From Deltaproteobacteria bacterium (GTDB lineage Bacteria; Desulfobacterota; Syntrophia; Syntrophales; UBA8958), in NCBI GenBank assembly GCA_029553375.1, contig JAKPCH010000035.1, positions 1-64,000 on the forward strand: 64,000 bases of DNA. The letters are read 5' to 3'. Position 1 is the first letter of the stretch, and each line of letters opens with the position of its first letter. Shown in pieces: positions 15,902 through 24,865 of the stretch. Both the position numbers and the translations under genes were made by a program. The notes under the pieces were generated by a model that saw nothing but the letters and a program-made list of their open reading frames with translations, searched no databases and had not been told where the DNA came from.

Positions 15902-16262
15902 CTCCTCCCTCCCGAGGCGGGGGGCCGTCCACCCCTCCCCATCACCATGACCCCCCCAGACCCCTCCCCCGGGGGCGACGGATCACCGCCCGGGAAGGTC
16001 CTCGACCCATAGCAGAACCCTCCGCCGCCCACAAGGGGAATTCCGGGGCATCACACCCGTTTGGCGTAAGTCGTGGCGGGATTGGATCGGAAAGGCGGCG
16101 GATCACCCCCGCCGGGGGCGGTTTTTCGAAAAACAAGCCGTTTTGCCCCATTTTGCCTTTCCAGGGGAAAAGGGGGCCGTTTGGGCCCCAAAATTTCCCC
16201 TCGGGTCATTTTATGAGCATAATATCCGTGTTACTTCGGATAAAAACAGGGGACCGAGGGGG

Positions 16263-16282
16263 TATGCCGGAGCTCCGGCATA
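16263..16282. promoter_or_regulatory. Perfect 20-bp palindrome, candidate activator site
   Basis: TATGCCGGAGCTCCGGCATA is a perfect palindrome centred about 150 bases before the inferred sigma54 transcription start. That is the usual distance for an NtrC-family upstream activating sequence. The regulator is not known. Confidence 0.5.
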
Positions 16283-16395
16283 GGTTAAATATTTGAAATC
16301 ATTGGAGAATCAGCGATCGACAAAAAATTTTCCCCTCGGCGCCGCCTGTTAGCGACGCGCCCGCCCGGCCCTGCCGGCCCGGGTGGTGAGGCTTA

Positions 16396-16412
16396 TTGGC
16401 ATGAATAGTGCA
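16396..16412 (+). promoter_or_regulatory. Sigma54 (-24/-12) promoter of chemoreceptor gene
   Basis: TTGGCATGAATAGTGCA has GG and GC exactly ten bases apart and closely fits the TTGGCACG-N4-TTGCA consensus. Transcription would start near 16423, about 50 bases before the ATG. Confidence 0.65.
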
Positions 16413-16471
16413 GAGCAATTGGTAAACGGCGTTCAATCGGAGACGGACTATTAAGAGGTAAGGAGGATAAC

Positions 16472-18376
16472 ATGAAGAAGATGACCTTGCGGATGAAGTT
16501 GCTCCTGGGGGGGATCCTGGCGGTCCTCATCCCCCTGTTGGTAGTGGGGGTCTTTTCCGCCGTCCGTTCTTCCCAGAGCCTGGAGAAGGAGGCCCTGGCC
16601 AGGTCGGAGCGGATCGCCGATTCCCTGGCGGCGATGGTGCAGATGGTCCTTAAGGAGGAGCTGAAGCTCGTCCACGAACTGGCCGCCATGCCCGAGACGG
16701 TCGCGGCGGCGTCCAAGTATTCCGCCGGCTCGCCGGCGGAGGCCGAGGTGGAGAGGATGAACGCCGCCCTGGCGGCCGTCATGAAGAGGATCGGCCACGA
16801 CTACGACCAGTTCTACCTGGTGGACGCCAACGGCCGCATCTTCGCCGACAACGTGGGCGGCAAGCTCAAGGGCCTCGACGTTTCCGAGCGGGATTACTTC
16901 AAATCCGCCAAGGCCGGCAAGGCCGTGGTGAACAACGTGGCGAAATCGAAGGCGACGGGCCATATCGTGGCCCCCATCGGCGCCCCCATCTACGACGCCT
17001 CCGGCCAGTTCGTCGGCGTCGCCGCGGCGGCCGTGAAGATCGACTTCCTCCAGGAACAGTTCGACGCCGTCAGGGTGGGAAAGACGGGTTATCCCTTCAT
17101 GGTCGACCCCAAGGGGATCGTCATCGCCCACCCCAAGAAGGAGTTCATCCTCGACTTGGATCTGACGAAGCAGGCGGGCATGGAGGCCATCGTCGCCAAG
17201 ATGCTCGCCAAGCAGCGGGGTTCCGAGTCCTACGTCTTCAGGGGCGACAAGAAGATCGCCGGCTTCGCCCCCGTCCCCATCACGGGCTGGAGCGTCGGCT
17301 TCACCCAGAACGTGGACGAGTTTTTGGGAGACGCCCACTTCATCAGGAACGTCATCCTGGGTGTCAGCCTGGCCTTCCTCATCGTGACGATCTTGGCGGT
17401 CCTCGTCTTCGCGGGCAAGATCAGCAACCCCATCGCCCGGGCGGCCCACGACCTCAACGAATCGGCCCAGCAGCTCGTGTCGGCCTGCGCCGAGGTCTCG
17501 GGGGCCAGCCAGTCCCTGGCGGAAGGGGCCTCCCAGCAGGCCGCCGCCGTCGAGGAGACCTCCTCGTCCCTCGAGGAGCTGTCTTCCATGACGAAGCAGA
17601 ACGCCGACAACGCCGAACACGCCAACGCCCTCATGAAGGAGACGACCAGCGTCGTCAACCGGGCCAAGGATTCCATGACGAAGCTGACGAATTCCATGGG
17701 CGAGATCTCCAAGGCCTCCGAGGAGACCTCCAAGATCATCAAGACCATCGACGAGATCGCCTTCCAGACGAATCTTTTGGCCCTCAACGCCGCCGTGGAG
17801 GCCGCCCGGGCGGGCGAGGCGGGGGCCGGTTTCGCCGTCGTGGCGGAGGAGGTGCGTAATTTGGCCATGCGGGCCGCCGAGGCGGCGAAGAACACGGCCG
17901 TCCTCATCGAGGACACGGTGAGGAAGATCGGCGAGGGCTCGGGCCTCGTCAGGACGACGAACGAGGACTTCATGGCCGTGGCCGACAGCGCCCTGAAGGT
18001 CGGCGAACTCGTGGCGGAGATCTCCGCGGCCTCCCACGAGCAGTCCACGGGGATCGATCAGATCAGCCGGGCCGTGGCGGAGATGGACAAGGTCGTCCAG
18101 CAGAACGCCGCCAACGCCGAGGAGACGGCCAGCGCCGCCGAGGAGATGAACGCCCAGGCCGAACAGGTCAGGCACGTGGCCAAGACCCTCATCGACGTCG
18201 TCGGCGGATCCGACGCCGTCGGCGGCCTCGGGAGCCTCAGGGAGGCCGTCACGAGGCGCAAGGCCGTCCCCGCCCCGACCCCCGCCGTCAAAAAAAGGCC
18301 GGACGTCAAGAAAGCGACGCCCGGTAAGCTCATCCCCCTGACGGACAAGGAGGAGGGCGAGTTCAAAGACTTTTGA
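16472..18376 (+). CDS. Methyl-accepting chemotaxis protein with Cache sensor
   Basis: A 634-residue chemoreceptor. Membrane helix 1 at about 8-30, periplasmic Cache-type sensor about 35-290 ([52 protein letters not shown]), helix 2 about 292-314, a short linker with no convincing HAMP domain, then the signalling coiled coil with the conserved tip [21 protein letters not shown] and [11 protein letters not shown]. Cache sensors of this kind often bind carboxylates or amino acids; the ligand here is unknown. There is no NWETF tether. AGGAGG lies just before the ATG at 16472. A sigma54-type promoter precedes it and a terminator follows, so it is a single-gene unit. Confidence 0.94.
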   Translation: MKKMTLRMKLLLGGILAVLIPLLVVGVFSAVRSSQSLEKEALARSERIADSLAAMVQMVLKEELKLVHELAAMPETVAAASKYSAGSPAEAEVERMNAALAAVMKRIGHDYDQFYLVDANGRIFADNVGGKLKGLDVSERDYFKSAKAGKAVVNNVAKSKATGHIVAPIGAPIYDASGQFVGVAAAAVKIDFLQEQFDAVRVGKTGYPFMVDPKGIVIAHPKKEFILDLDLTKQAGMEAIVAKMLAKQRGSESYVFRGDKKIAGFAPVPITGWSVGFTQNVDEFLGDAHFIRNVILGVSLAFLIVTILAVLVFAGKISNPIARAAHDLNESAQQLVSACAEVSGASQSLAEGASQQAAAVEETSSSLEELSSMTKQNADNAEHANALMKETTSVVNRAKDSMTKLTNSMGEISKASEETSKIIKTIDEIAFQTNLLALNAAVEAARAGEAGAGFAVVAEEVRNLAMRAAEAAKNTAVLIEDTVRKIGEGSGLVRTTNEDFMAVADSALKVGELVAEISAASHEQSTGIDQISRAVAEMDKVVQQNAANAEETASAAEEMNAQAEQVRHVAKTLIDVVGGSDAVGGLGSLREAVTRRKAVPAPTPAVKKRPDVKKATPGKLIPLTDKEEGEFKDF

Positions 18377-18394
18377 TAATCAAGTTCCCCCCTT

Positions 18395-18432
18395 CCCCCC
18401 GGTGTCCCCGCGAGCCGGGGGGATCTTTTTGT
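18395..18432 (+). terminator. Rho-independent terminator of chemoreceptor gene
   Basis: Perfect 8-bp stem CCCCCCGG (18395-18402) and CCGGGGGG (18415-18422), 12-base loop, followed by ATCTTTTTGT. Confidence 0.8.
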
Positions 18433-18623
18433 CCCCCCTCCGGCAACCGCCGCGGGAAAAGCTCATGGCCCGCCCCGACGGGTCCCCGGGGAAAAACCGC
18501 GGGCGACGGCCGGGCCGCAAACCACGGCGGTGAACCGCCATGAAACGGGGGGACGGGACGACCCCTTCTTTCCGAAATCTTGCCCAGCGATCCCGAGGCC
18601 TCACGAATTAGGTATCGTGTCTT

Positions 18624-18821
18624 TCAAGTTTTCTGGACCAGGCGGGCGAAGTGTTCGAAGGAGCGGTCGTAGGTCCGCTCCGCCTCCTTGGGGAAGGCGC
18701 AGGCGGGGAGCTGGCGCCGCTTGAGATGGTACGACAGGCAGTCGCAGCACAGACCCTTGCGGGGGCAGGGTTCGTAGGTGCAGTTGCAGGCGGCGAGGTT
18801 CTTTTCCTTCTTGCAGTCCAT
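18624..18821 (-). CDS. DUF6485 cysteine-rich small protein
   Basis: A 65-residue protein matching DUF6485: CNCTYEPCPRKGLCCDCLSYHL, LPACAFPKEAERTYDRSFEHFARLV. Seven cysteines are arranged as possible metal or iron-sulfur ligands. The function is unknown; the family is common in anaerobes. It has its own near-perfect promoter (18851-18879). Directly after its stop, on the minus strand at about 18602-18619, GACACGATACCTAATTCG resembles part of the palindromic element at 9704. Confidence 0.8.
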   Translation of the reverse strand: MDCKKEKNLAACNCTYEPCPRKGLCCDCLSYHLKRRQLPACAFPKEAERTYDRSFEHFARLVQKT

Positions 18822-18850
18822 ATTCCCACCTCCGACGGCGATTTGACCGG

Positions 18851-18879
18851 TTTATAGGCCCGCCGCGGCACCCTGTCAA
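18851..18879 (-). promoter_or_regulatory. Near-consensus sigma70 promoter of DUF6485 gene
   Basis: Minus-strand TTGACA (18874-18879), 17-base spacer, TATAAA (18851-18856), about 30 bases before the start codon. Confidence 0.85.
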
Positions 18880-18902
18880 GGGAGGGTGCGCCCCGCCCCG
18901 CC

Positions 18903-18931
18903 TTGCCTAACGGGGTCGATTCTGATAGGGT
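18903..18931 (+). promoter_or_regulatory. Predicted promoter of rmuC
   Basis: TTGCCT (18903-18908), 17-base spacer, TAGGGT (18926-18931). The -10 box is weak, but spacing and position before the ATG at 18959 fit. Confidence 0.4.
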
Positions 18932-18958
18932 CCCGAAAAAACGCCCGGGAAGGTGTCC

Positions 18959-20221
18959 ATGAACGAAGTCCTCCTCTGGTTGGCCTTGATCCTCCTTTGC
19001 CTGACGGCGGCCCTGGGCGTCGCGACCCTCGTCCTCGTGACCCGCCACGGCAAAAAGACCGAGGAGACCCTGAGGGAGGAGCTCCGCCTCGCCAGGGAGG
19101 AGGCCAGGCTGTCCGCCCGGGACCTGCGGGAAGAGGTGACGAAGGGGATCGGCCTCCTGGGGGAGACCCTCTCCCGCCACCTCGAGGGCCTGGCGACGGG
19201 CCAGCAGGGCTACCTGCGGGACATGACCGCCCGCCTCGAGGACCTGAGCCGGTCCAACCGCGAGGCCCTCGACCGGATCCGGGACACCTTCGACGGGGGC
19301 CTGAGGGAGCTTCGGGAGGGCAACGAGCGGAAGCTCGAGGAGATGAGGAGGACGGTGGACGAGAAGCTCCACGAGACCCTCGAACGCCGCCTCGGGGAAT
19401 CCTTCCGCCTCGTGAGCGACCGTCTCGAGGCGGTCCACAAGGGCCTGGGGGAGATGCAGAACCTCGCCGCCGGCGTGGGGGACCTCAAGCGGGTCCTCTC
19501 CAACGTGAAGACCCGGGGGACCTGGGGAGAGGTCCAGCTGGGGGCGATCCTCGAACAGATCCTGACCCCCTCCCAGTACGCCAAGAACGTCCGCGTCCGG
19601 CCCGGTTCCGCGGAGACGGTGGAGTTCGCCGTCCGCCTCCCCGGCCCCGCCGACGATCCGAACGCCTGCCTCTGGCTGCCCATCGACGCCAAGCTCCCCC
19701 AGGAGGACTACCTCCGCCTCCAGGAGGCGGCGGAGAGGGGCGACGGCGAAGCCCTCCAGCGGGCCTCCGAGGCCCTGGCGCGGGTCGTCCGGGGGGCGGC
19801 GAAGGACATCCGGGACAAGTACGTCCACCCCCCCCACACGACGGACTTCGGGATCATGTTCCTCCCCACGGAGGGTCTCTACGCCGAGGTCCTGAGGCAG
19901 AACGGCCTGGTGGAGGAACTCATCGGGACGTACCGCGTCGTCGCCGCCGGCCCCACGACCCTCGCGGCCGTCCTCAGCAGCCTGCGGATGGGCTTCCAGA
20001 CCCTCGCCGTCGAGCGGAGGGCCTCGGAGGTCTGGAAGGTCCTGGGGGCCGTGAAGACGGAGTTCCGCCGCTTCGGCGAATTCCTGGACAAGATGAGGAG
20101 GCAGCTCGACACGGCCCGCAACACCCTCGACGAGGGCGGCACCCGGGCACGGGCCCTGGAGAGGAAACTCAAAGACGTCTCCGAGCTCCCCGACGACGAG
20201 GCCCGACAGGTCCTCGAGTGA
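18959..20221 (+). CDS. rmuC: DNA recombination protein RmuC
   Basis: RmuC family (420 residues): N-terminal membrane helix (about 4-24, LLWLALILLCLTAALGVATLV), long coiled coil (about 30-150) and a C-terminal nuclease-like domain with TRGTWGEVQLGAILEQIL, WLPIDAKLPQEDY, DKYVHPPHTTDFGIMFLPTEGLYAEV and the AAGPTTLAAVLSSLRMGF stretch. The PIDAKLP segment holds the PD-(D/E)XK-like residues. RmuC limits inversions at short inverted repeats in E. coli. ATG 18959 is preferred over GTG 18953 because GGGAAGG lies five bases before it. Confidence 0.92.
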   Translation: MNEVLLWLALILLCLTAALGVATLVLVTRHGKKTEETLREELRLAREEARLSARDLREEVTKGIGLLGETLSRHLEGLATGQQGYLRDMTARLEDLSRSNREALDRIRDTFDGGLRELREGNERKLEEMRRTVDEKLHETLERRLGESFRLVSDRLEAVHKGLGEMQNLAAGVGDLKRVLSNVKTRGTWGEVQLGAILEQILTPSQYAKNVRVRPGSAETVEFAVRLPGPADDPNACLWLPIDAKLPQEDYLRLQEAAERGDGEALQRASEALARVVRGAAKDIRDKYVHPPHTTDFGIMFLPTEGLYAEVLRQNGLVEELIGTYRVVAAGPTTLAAVLSSLRMGFQTLAVERRASEVWKVLGAVKTEFRRFGEFLDKMRRQLDTARNTLDEGGTRARALERKLKDVSELPDDEARQVLE

Positions 20222-20225
20222 TCCC

Positions 20226-20254
20226 TTGACAGCCTCCCCTCCCCCCTTTAAGAT
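20226..20254 (+). promoter_or_regulatory. Strong sigma70 promoter of the two-component pair
   Basis: TTGACA (20226-20231), 17-base spacer, TAAGAT (20249-20254). Transcription would start near 20261, only about 40 bases after the rmuC stop, so TTG 20226 and ATG 20253 cannot be used as start codons on this transcript. Confidence 0.75.
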
Positions 20255-20333
20255 GCCTCCCCCAAAAAAGGGAAGGGAGGTCATCGTCCTGGATCAAGAC
20301 CCGACCACGGCCCCCGGCGGAAGAGACGCCCTG

Positions 20334-21773
20334 ATGGAGAGGATCAGGGAACTGGAGGCCTCGGAGCGGAAGTACCGCCACCTCTTCGAGCGCTCCCCCG
20401 CCATGGTCTACCTCACCGATATCGACGGGGTCATCCTCGACATCAACGAGGGCGGCGTGGAGATGCTGGGCTACGAGAGGCGCGAGGAGGTGATCGGCCT
20501 CACGGCGGCCCGTTCCCTCTACGTGGACCCCGCGGACCGTCTCCGCTTCCAGGAGCAGATCTCCAAGACAGGCTCCGTGCGCGGTTTCGAGACGCGGATG
20601 CGGCGCCGGGACGGCCGGATCATCGACGTGAGCATCACCTCGGCTCTCCGCTTCGACGACGACGGGGCCGTGGCGGGCTACGAGGGTTTCGTCCTGGACA
20701 TCACGGACAAGCAGCAGACCCGGCGGGCCCTCCAGGAATCGGAGGAGAAGTACCGCACCGTGGCGGAGAACACCCTCGTGGGGATCTGCTTCCACCAGGA
20801 CGGCCGGTTCCGCTACGTCAACCGGCGCCTCGCCGAGATGCTGGGCTACGACTCCCCCGACGAGCTCCTGGGCGAGCCCTTCTGGGAGGTCATCCACCCC
20901 GACGACCGGGAGATGGTCCGTCTGAGGGGCCTGAGGCGCCAGCGGGGCCAGTTCCATCCCGAGCAGTACCCCTTCCGGGCCCTCCGGAAGGACGGCTCCG
21001 TCCTCTGGGCGGAGCTGTGGGCCTCCCCCGCCCTCTACCGGGGCCGGGCGGCGGTGGTCACCATGATCGTGGACATCACGGCCAACCGCCAGGCGGAGGA
21101 GGAGATCCGCCACCTCTCCCGCCGCCTCATCGAGGTCAGCGAGGAGGAGAAAAAGAACCTCGCCGCCGACCTCCACGACGACCTCGGCCAGAACCTCGCC
21201 TCTTTGCATTTCGGCCTCGAGGCCCTGGAACTCTCCCTCCCCCCCGAGGCGGCGGAGTCGAGGGAGAGGTGCCGCGCCCTCATCGGCCAGGTGGAGAGGA
21301 TGGCGGAACAGGTCAGGACGACCATCTCCCGCCTCCGCCCCGATCTCCTGGACCACTTGGGCCTCATCCCCGCCATGGAGTGGTACGTCCAGGAATACCA
21401 GCGCAACCGCCCCGGCCTGGAGGTGGAGTTCCAGGCGGCGGGCTTCAAGAAGCGCCTCCCCCTCCAGATGGAGACGGTCCTCTACCGGATCCTCCAGGAG
21501 TGCCTCACCAACATCTCCAAGCACGCCCGGGCCAGAAAGGTAAAGATCTTCTTGACCTTCAGCTACCCGCGGATCATCCTCACCGTCAAGGACGACGGGG
21601 TGGGCTACAACCCCCGCGCACAGGCCTTCCCCGCCGAGGGCGGGCGGGGGATCGGCCTCCTGAGCATGCGGGAACGCATCGCCTCCCTCAAGGGGGTCGT
21701 CACCATCTCCTCGGCCCCGGGGAAGGGGACGACGATCAGGGTCGAGATCCCCCTCCTGGAGGAGGAGGCGTGA
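20334..21773 (+). CDS. Soluble PAS-PAS histidine kinase, NarL-partner type (HisKA_3)
   Basis: A cytosolic kinase of 479 residues from ATG 20334, the first canonical start downstream of the promoter and just before the first PAS domain. Two PAS domains (about 8-125 and 132-250), then a HisKA_3 dimerisation domain with His281 in LAADLHDDLGQNLASLHFGL, and an ATPase domain with ECLTNISKHARA, VKDDGVGYNP and GRGIGLLSMRERI. A strong ribosome site GGGAGG (20275-20280) stands eight bases before an in-frame CTG at 20289, so the protein may begin there. No membrane segment, so it senses an internal signal. Its stop overlaps the LuxR-type regulator, and the pair precedes a BKACE operon it may control. 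Confidence 0.88.
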   Translation: MERIRELEASERKYRHLFERSPAMVYLTDIDGVILDINEGGVEMLGYERREEVIGLTAARSLYVDPADRLRFQEQISKTGSVRGFETRMRRRDGRIIDVSITSALRFDDDGAVAGYEGFVLDITDKQQTRRALQESEEKYRTVAENTLVGICFHQDGRFRYVNRRLAEMLGYDSPDELLGEPFWEVIHPDDREMVRLRGLRRQRGQFHPEQYPFRALRKDGSVLWAELWASPALYRGRAAVVTMIVDITANRQAEEEIRHLSRRLIEVSEEEKKNLAADLHDDLGQNLASLHFGLEALELSLPPEAAESRERCRALIGQVERMAEQVRTTISRLRPDLLDHLGLIPAMEWYVQEYQRNRPGLEVEFQAAGFKKRLPLQMETVLYRILQECLTNISKHARARKVKIFLTFSYPRIILTVKDDGVGYNPRAQAFPAEGGRGIGLLSMRERIASLKGVVTISSAPGKGTTIRVEIPLLEEEA

Positions 21774-22438
21774 GGAAGATCCGGGTCCTCATCGCCGACG
21801 ACCACGCCGTGGTCCGCGACGGCCTGAGACAGATCATCGACGCCGAGGCCGACCTCGGCGTCGTCGCCGAGGCCCAGGACGGCGCCGAGGCCCTCGAGGC
21901 GGCCAAGGCTGCCAGGCCCGACGTGACGGTCCTGGACATCTCCATGCCCGTCCTGGGTGGTCTGGAGCTCATCGGCCTCGTCCGCTCCTCCGTCCCCGAG
22001 ACGAAGATCGTCATCCTGACCATGTACGCCAAGGAGAGCTTCGTCTACCAGGCCCTCTCCCAGGGCGCCCTGGGGTACGTCCTGAAGGCCTCGCCCCGCA
22101 TGGACATCCTCGAGGCGATCCGCGCCGCCCACCGGGGGGAATACTTCCTCAGTTCCGGCATCCGGGCGGAGGTCATCGGCCGCTACCTGCGGAACCGGGA
22201 GAAGTCGCCGGCGCCGCGGGGCTACGACCTCCTCACGGAACGGGAACAGCAGGTCTTCCGCCTCGTCGTGGAGGGCAACACGACGGGGCAGATCGCCGAC
22301 ATCCTCTGCGTGAGCGCCAAGACGGTGGAGAAGCACCGCCTGGCCGTCATGAACAAGCTGGGGATCCACGACCGCCTGGAACTCCTCAAGTACGCCATCA
22401 AGATCGGGATCGTCGATCCCGACCTCTGGGGGGGCTGA
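21770..22438 (+). CDS. LuxR/NarL-type response regulator
   Basis: A 222-residue regulator from GTG 21770 (overlap with the kinase stop). Receiver domain 1-125 with Asp56 (DVTVLDISMP) and conserved Thr/Lys switch residues (ILTMYAK, GYVLKA); C-terminal HTH with LTEREQQVFRLVVEGNTTGQIADILCVSAKTVEKHRLAVMNKL. It is the cognate partner of the kinase before it. The palindrome at 22446-22460 just downstream, in front of the permease gene, is a candidate target. Confidence 0.93.
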   Translation: MRKIRVLIADDHAVVRDGLRQIIDAEADLGVVAEAQDGAEALEAAKAARPDVTVLDISMPVLGGLELIGLVRSSVPETKIVILTMYAKESFVYQALSQGALGYVLKASPRMDILEAIRAAHRGEYFLSSGIRAEVIGRYLRNREKSPAPRGYDLLTEREQQVFRLVVEGNTTGQIADILCVSAKTVEKHRLAVMNKLGIHDRLELLKYAIKIGIVDPDLWGG

Positions 22439-22445
22439 CGAAAAA

Positions 22446-22460
22446 GGGGTGATTCACCCC
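22446..22460. promoter_or_regulatory. Operator-like palindrome before the BKACE operon
   Basis: GGGGTGATTCACCCC has two perfect 7-base arms around one base. A related half-site GGGTGAT recurs at 22470-22476. Both lie just upstream of a possible promoter, so a repressor or activator site is likely. Confidence 0.5.
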
Positions 22461-22484
22461 ATGCCGAATGGGTGATCCCCCCCA

Positions 22485-22513
22485 TTGTCAATCCCCGCCC
22501 CGTCCCCTTAGAA
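22485..22513 (+). promoter_or_regulatory. Possible promoter of the GntP-BKACE operon
   Basis: TTGTCA (22485-22490), 17-base spacer, TTAGAA (22508-22513). The -35 box is good and the -10 box weak, which fits an activated promoter. Confidence 0.35.
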
Positions 22514-22551
22514 GGGATCCTGCATCAAACCCTCTGGAAAGGAGTAACGGT

Positions 22552-23862
22552 ATGGATCCCACCACTCTCAGCATCATCGGTATCGTCGTCTCGTTGGCCT
22601 TCATCGTCGTCTTCGCCCTGAGGGGATGGCACATCATCCTCCTGGCGCCCATGGCGGTGGTCCTCGTGGCCCTCTTCTCGGGCATGGACGTCCTGCCGGC
22701 CCTCATGGGGCCCTACATGAAGGGCTTCGTGAACTACGCGGCCAAGTTCTACCTCATCTTCTTGATGGGTTCCCTCTTCGGCAAGGTCATGGAGGACAGC
22801 GGCGCCGCCCGGTCCATCGCCGAGGGGATCCTCAAACTCGTGGGGAGGAAGAACCCCGTCAACGCCGCCATCGCCATCGCCGTCATCGGTCTGGCCCTGA
22901 CCTACGGCGGCGTCAGCCTCTTCGTCGTCATCTTCGCCCTCATCCCCATCGGGCGGCCCATCTTCAAGGAACTCAACCTCCCCTGGCACCTCTTCGTCAT
23001 CCCCTACACCTTCTCCATCGGCTCCATCACCATGACCATGCTCCCCGGCTCCCCCCAGATCCTCAACATCATGCCCACGAAGTACATGGCCTCCACGCCC
23101 ATGGCGGCCCCCCTGTTGGGCATCGTCGGGGCCGTTATCGTGGCCGCCTTCAACTTCTTCTACTTCAAATACCAGCTCAAGAGGGCCCAGGCGAGGAACG
23201 AGGTCTACGTGGCACCCACGGGCCCGGGGGTGGTGGCGGGTGAAACGGCCCCCATGGAGAAGCTCCCCAACGTCTTTTTGAGCGTCATCCCCATGGTGGT
23301 CGTCGTCGTCATGCTCAACGCCTTCAAGCTCGACGCCGTCTGGGCCCTGGCGGGGGGCACGGCGGTCTGCCTCGTCTTCTTCTTCCCCTACTTCAAGAAC
23401 ATCCTCGACACCCTCAACAAGGGGGCCATAAACACCGTCATCCCCATCGTCAACACCTGCGCCGACGTCGGTTACGGCATGGCCGTGGCCGCCACGAGCG
23501 GTTTCAAGGTCATCTCCTCCTGGATGCTCAACCTCCCCATGCACCCCATCGTCTCCCTCTCCATCGCCACGAACATGATGGCGGGCATCACCGGTTCCGC
23601 CTCGGGCGGCCTGGGGATCATCCTCGAGACCCTGGTGCCCAAATACCTGGCCCTGAACCTCTCGCCGGAGCTGATCCACCGCATCGCCACCATGTCGGCG
23701 GGCTGTTTCGACGCCATGCCCCACAACGGCGTCGTCATCACCTTCCTGGCCGTGACGGGCCTCACCCACGCCAACGCCTATAAGCACATCTTCCTGGGGC
23801 ACATCGTCGCGACCATCATCGCCCTTCTGGTGGTCATACCCCTGGGCGTGATGATCTACTGA
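22552..23862 (+). CDS. GntP-family organic acid permease
   Basis: A 436-residue integral membrane protein with about ten to twelve hydrophobic helices from LSIIGIVVSLAFIVVFALRG to the C-terminal IVATIIALLVVIPLGVMIY. Family signs include NAAIAIAVIGLALTYGGVSLFVV, SIGSITMTMLPGSPQILNIMPTKYM and GSASGGLGIILETL, as in GntP/gluconate-type proton symporters. ATG 22552 follows GGAG. Being first in an operon with hydroxy-acid dehydrogenases and a beta-keto acid cleavage enzyme, it probably imports a hydroxy acid or its precursor; the substrate is inferred. Confidence 0.88.
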   Translation: MDPTTLSIIGIVVSLAFIVVFALRGWHIILLAPMAVVLVALFSGMDVLPALMGPYMKGFVNYAAKFYLIFLMGSLFGKVMEDSGAARSIAEGILKLVGRKNPVNAAIAIAVIGLALTYGGVSLFVVIFALIPIGRPIFKELNLPWHLFVIPYTFSIGSITMTMLPGSPQILNIMPTKYMASTPMAAPLLGIVGAVIVAAFNFFYFKYQLKRAQARNEVYVAPTGPGVVAGETAPMEKLPNVFLSVIPMVVVVVMLNAFKLDAVWALAGGTAVCLVFFFPYFKNILDTLNKGAINTVIPIVNTCADVGYGMAVAATSGFKVISSWMLNLPMHPIVSLSIATNMMAGITGSASGGLGIILETLVPKYLALNLSPELIHRIATMSAGCFDAMPHNGVVITFLAVTGLTHANAYKHIFLGHIVATIIALLVVIPLGVMIY

Positions 23863-23880
23863 TAAGCAAGGAGGAAAGAC

Positions 23881-24846
23881 ATGTCAGGTAAAGAGATAGA
23901 GAAAATCGCCGTCCTCGGCGGCGGCCTCATCGGCGCGGGATGGGCCGTGAACTTCCTCTGGAAGGGTTACCCCACGGCGGTCTACGACGTCTCCGAGGAG
24001 GCCCTCGAGGCGGCCCGCAAGCGGGTGAGCGGGAGTTTCGACTACCTCGCCGCCAAGGGGATCGTCTCGGCCGACCAGGCCCGGGTGGCCATGGGCCTGG
24101 CGCGGTACACCACCGACATCGCCGCCGCCCTGAAAGACGCCGACCTCATCCAGGAGGCGGCGCCGGAACGCTACGAGGTCAAGCGGGACCTCCTGGCCCA
24201 GGTGGACCGGTTCGCCAAGGAGGAGGCCGTCTTCGCCAGCAGCACCTCGGGGCTCCTCATCAGCCGCATCGCCGAGGGTTCCAAACACCCCGAACGCTGC
24301 CTGGGGGCCCACCCCTACAACCCCCCCTACCTCATCCCCCTCGTGGAGATCAGCAAAGGGGAAAAGACGGCCGAGGAGTACCTCCAGCGGGCCTATGACT
24401 TCTACCGCGCCCTGGGCAAGGAACCCATCATCCTGAGGAAGGAGGCCCTGGGCTTCATCGCCAACCGCATCTCCGTCGCCCTCTACCGGGAGGCGGTGGA
24501 TCTCGTCTGGCGGGGGGTATGCTCCGTGGCCGACGTGGACAAGGCCGTCACCTTCGGCCCCGGGTTGAGGCTGGCCCTCATGGGGCCCAACCTCATCTAT
24601 CAACTCGGCGGCGGCCAGTACGGCGTCAAGGGCATCCTCCACCACATCGGTCCCACCGTGGAGGATTGGTGGGCCGACATGGCGGACTGGAAGAAGTGGC
24701 CCGAGGGTTGGGGCGACATGGCCCAGGAAGGGGTCCTCAAGGAGATGGAGGAACGACCCGCCTCCCAGGGGCGGACCCCGGAGGAGATCGCCCGCTGGCG
24801 GGACGACGGTCTCATCACCCTGTTGCGTTTTCACGGAAAGATCTAA
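23881..24846 (+). CDS. 3-hydroxyacyl-CoA dehydrogenase-family protein, carnitine-dehydrogenase-like
   Basis: A 321-residue NAD-dependent dehydrogenase. Rossmann motif GGGLIGAGWAVNFLWKG near the N-terminus; catalytic region STSGLLISRIAEG then GAHPYNPPYLIPLVEI with the catalytic His, and NRISVALYREAVDLV. The STSG and HPYNPPYLIPLVE patterns fit the L-carnitine/L-gulonate dehydrogenase branch, which oxidises free beta-hydroxy acids, rather than beta-oxidation CoA dehydrogenases. This matches the neighbouring BKACE enzyme, which cleaves beta-keto acids. AAGGAGG precedes the ATG. Confidence 0.87.
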   Translation: MSGKEIEKIAVLGGGLIGAGWAVNFLWKGYPTAVYDVSEEALEAARKRVSGSFDYLAAKGIVSADQARVAMGLARYTTDIAAALKDADLIQEAAPERYEVKRDLLAQVDRFAKEEAVFASSTSGLLISRIAEGSKHPERCLGAHPYNPPYLIPLVEISKGEKTAEEYLQRAYDFYRALGKEPIILRKEALGFIANRISVALYREAVDLVWRGVCSVADVDKAVTFGPGLRLALMGPNLIYQLGGGQYGVKGILHHIGPTVEDWWADMADWKKWPEGWGDMAQEGVLKEMEERPASQGRTPEEIARWRDDGLITLLRFHGKI

Positions 24847-24865
24847 GACCAAAGGAGGTAAGAGC

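Larger units (their letters stand above)
15902..16471. other. 570-bp intergenic region rich in palindromes and regulatory sites
   Basis: No gene is seen. It contains the perfect 14-bp palindrome GTTTTTCGAAAAAC (16121-16134), TTTGGGCCCCAAA near 16180, a perfect 20-bp palindrome at 16263-16282 and a sigma54-type promoter at 16396-16412. The last part is the leader of the chemoreceptor gene. I looked for a cyclic-di-GMP riboswitch here and did not find its core motifs. Confidence 0.6.

Noticed and set aside
15902-16471. Cyclic-di-GMP riboswitch upstream of the chemoreceptor
   Set aside because: Such riboswitches are common before receptors in related bacteria, but the conserved core strings and paired stems were not found.
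20226-20255. TTG 20226 or ATG 20253 as start of the PAS kinase
   Set aside because: Both fall within the -35 and -10 boxes of a near-consensus promoter and lack ribosome sites.
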